From assembly GCA_903889525.1 (NCBI GenBank), contig CAISXT010000063.1:1-43120 (forward strand): a DNA stretch of 43,120 nucleotides, written 5' to 3'. This document shows, one piece after another, positions 40,869 through 43,120 of the stretch. Source of the DNA: an uncultured Opitutia bacterium (GTDB lineage: Bacteria > Verrucomicrobiota > Verrucomicrobiia > Opitutales > UBA953). How positions within the stretch are numbered: the first letter of the stretch is position 1; the number at the start of each line of letters is the position of its first letter. The position numbers and the translations under genes were made by a program. Below the pieces are notes generated by a model that saw only the letters and a program-made list of their open reading frames with translations, had not been told where the DNA came from and did no database searches.

Positions 40869-42128
40869 ATGCCCGACTATAAGTACACCGCTATCGACAA
40901 AGGCGGCAACCAAACCACTGGAACTGTCGATGCCGCCAGTGATGAGCAGGCACGCGCGAAGCTCATGGCCCGAGGCTTGATGGTCACGACATTGAATGCC
41001 AATGCCGGCGGCCCTAAGTCTCCGTCCGCCGCGACCTCCGTGCCTGCTGCCGCCAAGTCGTCGGGATTATCCGGGCTCTTCGGCGCCAAGGTTTCGTCCG
41101 ACGACGTCACGCTCATGACGCGTCAGCTCGCGACGCTGATTATCGCGGGTTTGCCGCTTCTACGGGCTCTCGAACTGATTACCAAGCAGGAGCGCAATCC
41201 AGCCTTCAAGGCGGTCCTCGCCAATGTCGCCGATAGCGTCTCCCAGGGTAATAACCTCTCCGAGGCCCTGCAGGCCCATCCGAAGGTCTTCGACCGCCTC
41301 TTTGTTAACATGGTGCGAGCGGGTGAAGCCGGCGGCGTGCTTGATAAGGTTCTCGATCGTCTGGCCAAATTCCGGGAAAAGGCCGCCCGCATCCAGAAGA
41401 AGGTGAAATCCGCCATGGTGTATCCTGGCGTCGTCATGTCGGTCGCCATCATCATCGTCTACATCCTGATGGTGAAGGTCGTCCCGTCTTTCCAGAAGTT
41501 GCTGGATGGCCAGAAGACCCAGATGCCGCCGTTGACCCAGTTCGTCGTGGGCATCTCCAAGGCTCTCACGGTTTACTGGTGGGCTACGCCAGTCATCATC
41601 GTTGGGATCGTCGTTGGCCTGAAGCAGGTTCTGTCGAGCGAGAAGGGTAAGGAGCTCTTTGACCGCATCATCTTAAAAGTACCGAAGGTCGGTGCTTTCG
41701 TCACGGTCGTCACCGTCTCCCGCTTCGCGCGTACCTTCGGTACTTTGATGGCTTCCGGGGTGCCGATTCTCCAGGCTATCACGATCACCCGCGACACCCT
41801 CGATAACGCCGTCATCGCGAAAGCATTGGAGAAAGTGCATGACCGAGTTCGCGATGGCGAAGCGCTTTCTGTGCCACTCGAGCAATCGAAGTTATTTCCG
41901 CAGATGGTGACCTCGATGATTCAGGTCGGCGAAGAAACGGGTCAGCTACCTGAGATGCTTAATCGCGTCGCGGACATCTATGACGAAGACGTTGATAACG
42001 CCGTGACCGCGCTCACTTCGATCATCGAGCCCATCCTTATCGTTTTCCTGGCCGTGGTGGTCGGCACGATTGTGCTCGCAATGTTCCTGCCGCTCATCGC
42101 GCTCATCACGAAGATGACCGGGGGCTAA
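40869..42128 (+). CDS. pilC: Type IV pilus/type II secretion inner-membrane platform protein
   Basis: The 419-residue product has the PilC/GspF plan: an N-terminal segment (YKYTAIDKGGNQTTGTVDA), two repeated T2SSF domains (LMTRQLATLIIAGLPLLRAL.. and ..RFARTFGTLMASGVPILQAI), each with AGEAGG- or GEETGQ-type loops, and three membrane segments (about 180-200, 235-255 and the C-terminal LIVFLAVVVGTIVLAMFLPL). It anchors the assembly ATPase at the inner membrane. Two terminators follow. Confidence 0.94.
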   Translation: MPDYKYTAIDKGGNQTTGTVDAASDEQARAKLMARGLMVTTLNANAGGPKSPSAATSVPAAAKSSGLSGLFGAKVSSDDVTLMTRQLATLIIAGLPLLRALELITKQERNPAFKAVLANVADSVSQGNNLSEALQAHPKVFDRLFVNMVRAGEAGGVLDKVLDRLAKFREKAARIQKKVKSAMVYPGVVMSVAIIIVYILMVKVVPSFQKLLDGQKTQMPPLTQFVVGISKALTVYWWATPVIIVGIVVGLKQVLSSEKGKELFDRIILKVPKVGAFVTVVTVSRFARTFGTLMASGVPILQAITITRDTLDNAVIAKALEKVHDRVRDGEALSVPLEQSKLFPQMVTSMIQVGEETGQLPEMLNRVADIYDEDVDNAVTALTSIIEPILIVFLAVVVGTIVLAMFLPLIALITKMTGG

Positions 42129-42146
42129 TCAGCCCTTCAGCAAAGC

Positions 42147-42186
42147 AAGAAGCCCGGTCCAAGTGGATCGGGCTTCTTTGTTTTGG
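42147..42186 (+). terminator. Intrinsic terminator after pilC
   Basis: AAGAAGCCCGGTCC (42147-42160) pairs with GGATCGGGCTTCTT (42165-42178) with one G-U, followed by TGTTTTGG. Confidence 0.87.
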
Positions 42187-42211
42187 TCAGAATCGCGACC
42201 CCCTAAAATGG

Positions 42212-42250
42212 AGGCGGCTTGCATACCCCTATGCAAGCCGCCTGTTTTTT
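42212..42250 (+). terminator. Second strong terminator close behind the pilC terminator
   Basis: AGGCGGCTTGCAT (42212-42224) pairs perfectly with ATGCAAGCCGCCT (42231-42243) around ACCCCT, followed by GTTTTTT. Only 25 bases separate it from the terminator before, and no gene lies between. Confidence 0.85.
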
Positions 42251-42393
42251 ACTGCTTTATCTTACTTACCCCATTGTCCCGTAGGACAAAGTTAATACCT
42301 GATACCGTGCAATTAAGTCGGACGTCTTCAAGACTAATTCGCGGACTTTTTAGGATTTGTTGATTAAACCACTATCAATCAACGATTTAAAAT
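42251..42393. other. AT-richer intergenic stretch with small hairpins beside the Met tRNA
   Basis: No coding frame is convincing. Base composition is clearly lower in GC than the surroundings. Inverted repeats: TTGTCC-CGTA-GGACAA (42274-42289), GTCTT-C-AAGAC (near 42324-42334) and GTTGATT with AATCAAC (42359-42365, 42377-42383). The stretch lies just past the tRNA 3' end, the classic position of island integration, but no integrase or tRNA-end repeat is visible. Confidence 0.5.
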
Positions 42394-42471
42394 TGGGTGC
42401 AGGGGTAGGATTTGAACCTACGACCTTCAGGTTATGAGCCTGACGAGCTAACCGGGCTGCTCCACCCTGCA
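42394..42471 (-). tRNA. tRNA-Met (anticodon CAT) with initiator features
   Basis: The 78-base minus-strand sequence folds with acceptor TGCAGGG/CCCTGCA, D stem GAGC/GCTC, anticodon stem TCAGG/CCTGA around CTCATAA and T arm GTAGG-TTCAAAT-CCTAC; CCA is encoded. The A11-U24 pair, GTGGAGCAGC start, GCTCGTC junction and TTCAAAT loop match initiator tRNA. Departures: position 1-72 reads U-A instead of a mismatch, the anticodon stem has A29-U41 in place of the third G-C pair, and the discriminator reads C. The Met anticodon is certain; initiator identity is probable. Confidence 0.9.
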
Positions 42472-42619
42472 ATAAGTGGGAAGCGAAGGAGAAAGGGGAC
42501 AACCCCGAGTCGCAAGCCATTTTTTAGGCCAGTTCTGCGCGGCCGATTTGCCTATTCCTTGGGGCAAAAAGGGTTGAAGCGGGGAGGGGGAAGGCAAAGA
42601 TATCAGAACCCCCTAAGCG
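42472..42619. other. Intergenic region between the Met tRNA and the glycine-rich gene
   Basis: These 148 bases must contain the tRNA promoter (minus) and the promoter of the plus-strand gene at 42620. TTGCGA and TTGTCC occur on the minus strand near 42511-42500, but no -10 is clear. Nothing else is seen. Confidence 0.4.
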
Positions 42620-43120
42620 ATGAGCGAAGAACTTCCTGCGAACCCTCCTGGAGAGACCGTCCAGCCAGCCGCACCCGTGCAGGTTGAAACGGCTTCGCTT
42701 GGCTCCAAGCGCATGAAGCTCCCATTTTGGAAGCGTATCGGTGGCGGGGGTCTTACGGTGTCGCTCGCCATTCACGGGGTGCTTATCTTTATCGCGGCGG
42801 CTTATGTCATCTCGACGGTCACGGATAACGCCAAGAAGGACCCCAATACTTTTGCAACCGGTGCTGGTGGTGGTTCCGGTGGCGAGCGCGTGAAGAGCAC
42901 GCAGCACAAGATCCAGCCCAAGAACGTCAAGTCTCTGGCCAAGACGACAACTCGGATTACTTCCAAGAGCGCTTCGGCTTCAATCGCTTTACCGGACATT
43001 CCCAATTCTGCATCTGCCTCTTCCATGGTTGCGGGTGCGATGGCTGGCGGTGCTTCCAAGGGCTTCGGCGGCGGTGCCGGCGGCGGCATCGGTGCTGGCA
43101 AGGGGATGGGTTCCGGCGGC
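42620..43120 (+). CDS. Membrane-anchored glycine-rich protein, N-terminal part (runs off the window)
   Basis: The frame from ATG 42620 stays open to the window end (167 codons). Residues 1-37 are Pro/Ala-rich and cytoplasmic (MSEELPANPPGET..). A single membrane segment follows (about 45-65: LTVSLAIHGVLIFIAAAYVI). Then come a Gly-rich stretch GAGGGSGGERVK, a Lys/Thr/Ser-rich part and a second Gly/Ala-rich tract (AGGASKGFGGGAGGGIGAGKG). The SLAIHGVLI segment resembles N-terminal anchors of TonB-like energy-transducing proteins. The C-terminal function lies outside the window. Confidence 0.75.
   Translation, partial: MSEELPANPPGETVQPAAPVQVETASLGSKRMKLPFWKRIGGGGLTVSLAIHGVLIFIAAAYVISTVTDNAKKDPNTFATGAGGGSGGERVKSTQHKIQPKNVKSLAKTTTRITSKSASASIALPDIPNSASASSMVAGAMAGGASKGFGGGAGGGIGAGKGMGSGG

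Noticed and set aside
42251-42393. Integrated mobile element at the Met tRNA
   Set aside because: No integrase, transposase or tRNA-end duplication is visible in the window; only base composition hints at it, so it is kept as a low-interest finding only.

Overview
The window is a GC-rich bacterial chromosome segment with about 37 protein-coding genes, two of them cut by the window edges, and three tRNA genes. There is no prophage, insertion sequence, CRISPR array or rRNA. The gene content suggests a Gram-negative member of the Verrucomicrobiota, probably Opitutae-like. The clues are an OprO/P-type porin with a short helical 'LVKKGVIT' leader, a carboxyspermidine-type polyamine pathway, RNase Y together with RNase E/G, PilB/PilT/PilC genes, and few clear Shine-Dalgarno sites. 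The phylum call is an inference from family knowledge, not from a search.

Layout. Bases 1-2494: the end of a sugar-nucleotide epimerase-like gene, an outer-membrane porin, then 587 bases without a gene that can fold into nested stems and may encode a small RNA. Bases 2495-5605 (minus): a membrane-anchored coiled-coil protein, carboxy(nor)spermidine decarboxylase and its partner dehydrogenase, followed by tRNA-Asp. Bases 5893-12971 (minus): proA, proB, ruvB, murA, a disordered Arg/Gly-rich protein and RNase Y. A divergent promoter region near 13.0 kb switches the coding strand. Bases 13087-16148 (plus): rodA and RNase E/G in a tight pair, then a minus-strand P1B-type metal ATPase.

Bases 18305-18700: a small protein with two ribbon-helix-helix-like units and a lysine/alanine tail. 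Bases 18872-21987: isocitrate dehydrogenase, a small outer-membrane-type protein, and rplM-rpsI. Bases 22099-28822: the arginine operon argC-J-B-D-F-G, without argH, followed by tRNA-Cys. Bases 29057-36211: ispF, ndk, a DUF4337-type membrane protein (minus), serS, tilS, ftsH and coaE. Bases 36339-42128: a type IV pilus motor cluster, pilB-like, pilT, second pilB-like, pilC. The window ends with tandem terminators, a Met tRNA with initiator features and the start of a glycine-rich membrane-anchored protein.

Most of the window is ordinary housekeeping. The parts most worth checking are the tandem-RHH/Lys-tail gene with an internal ribosome-binding site and a frameshift-like heptamer; the Arg/Gly-rich protein beside RNase Y, which has the look of a trans-acting RNA-degradation scaffold; the possible structured RNA at 2276-2475; and the variant initiator-like tRNA.
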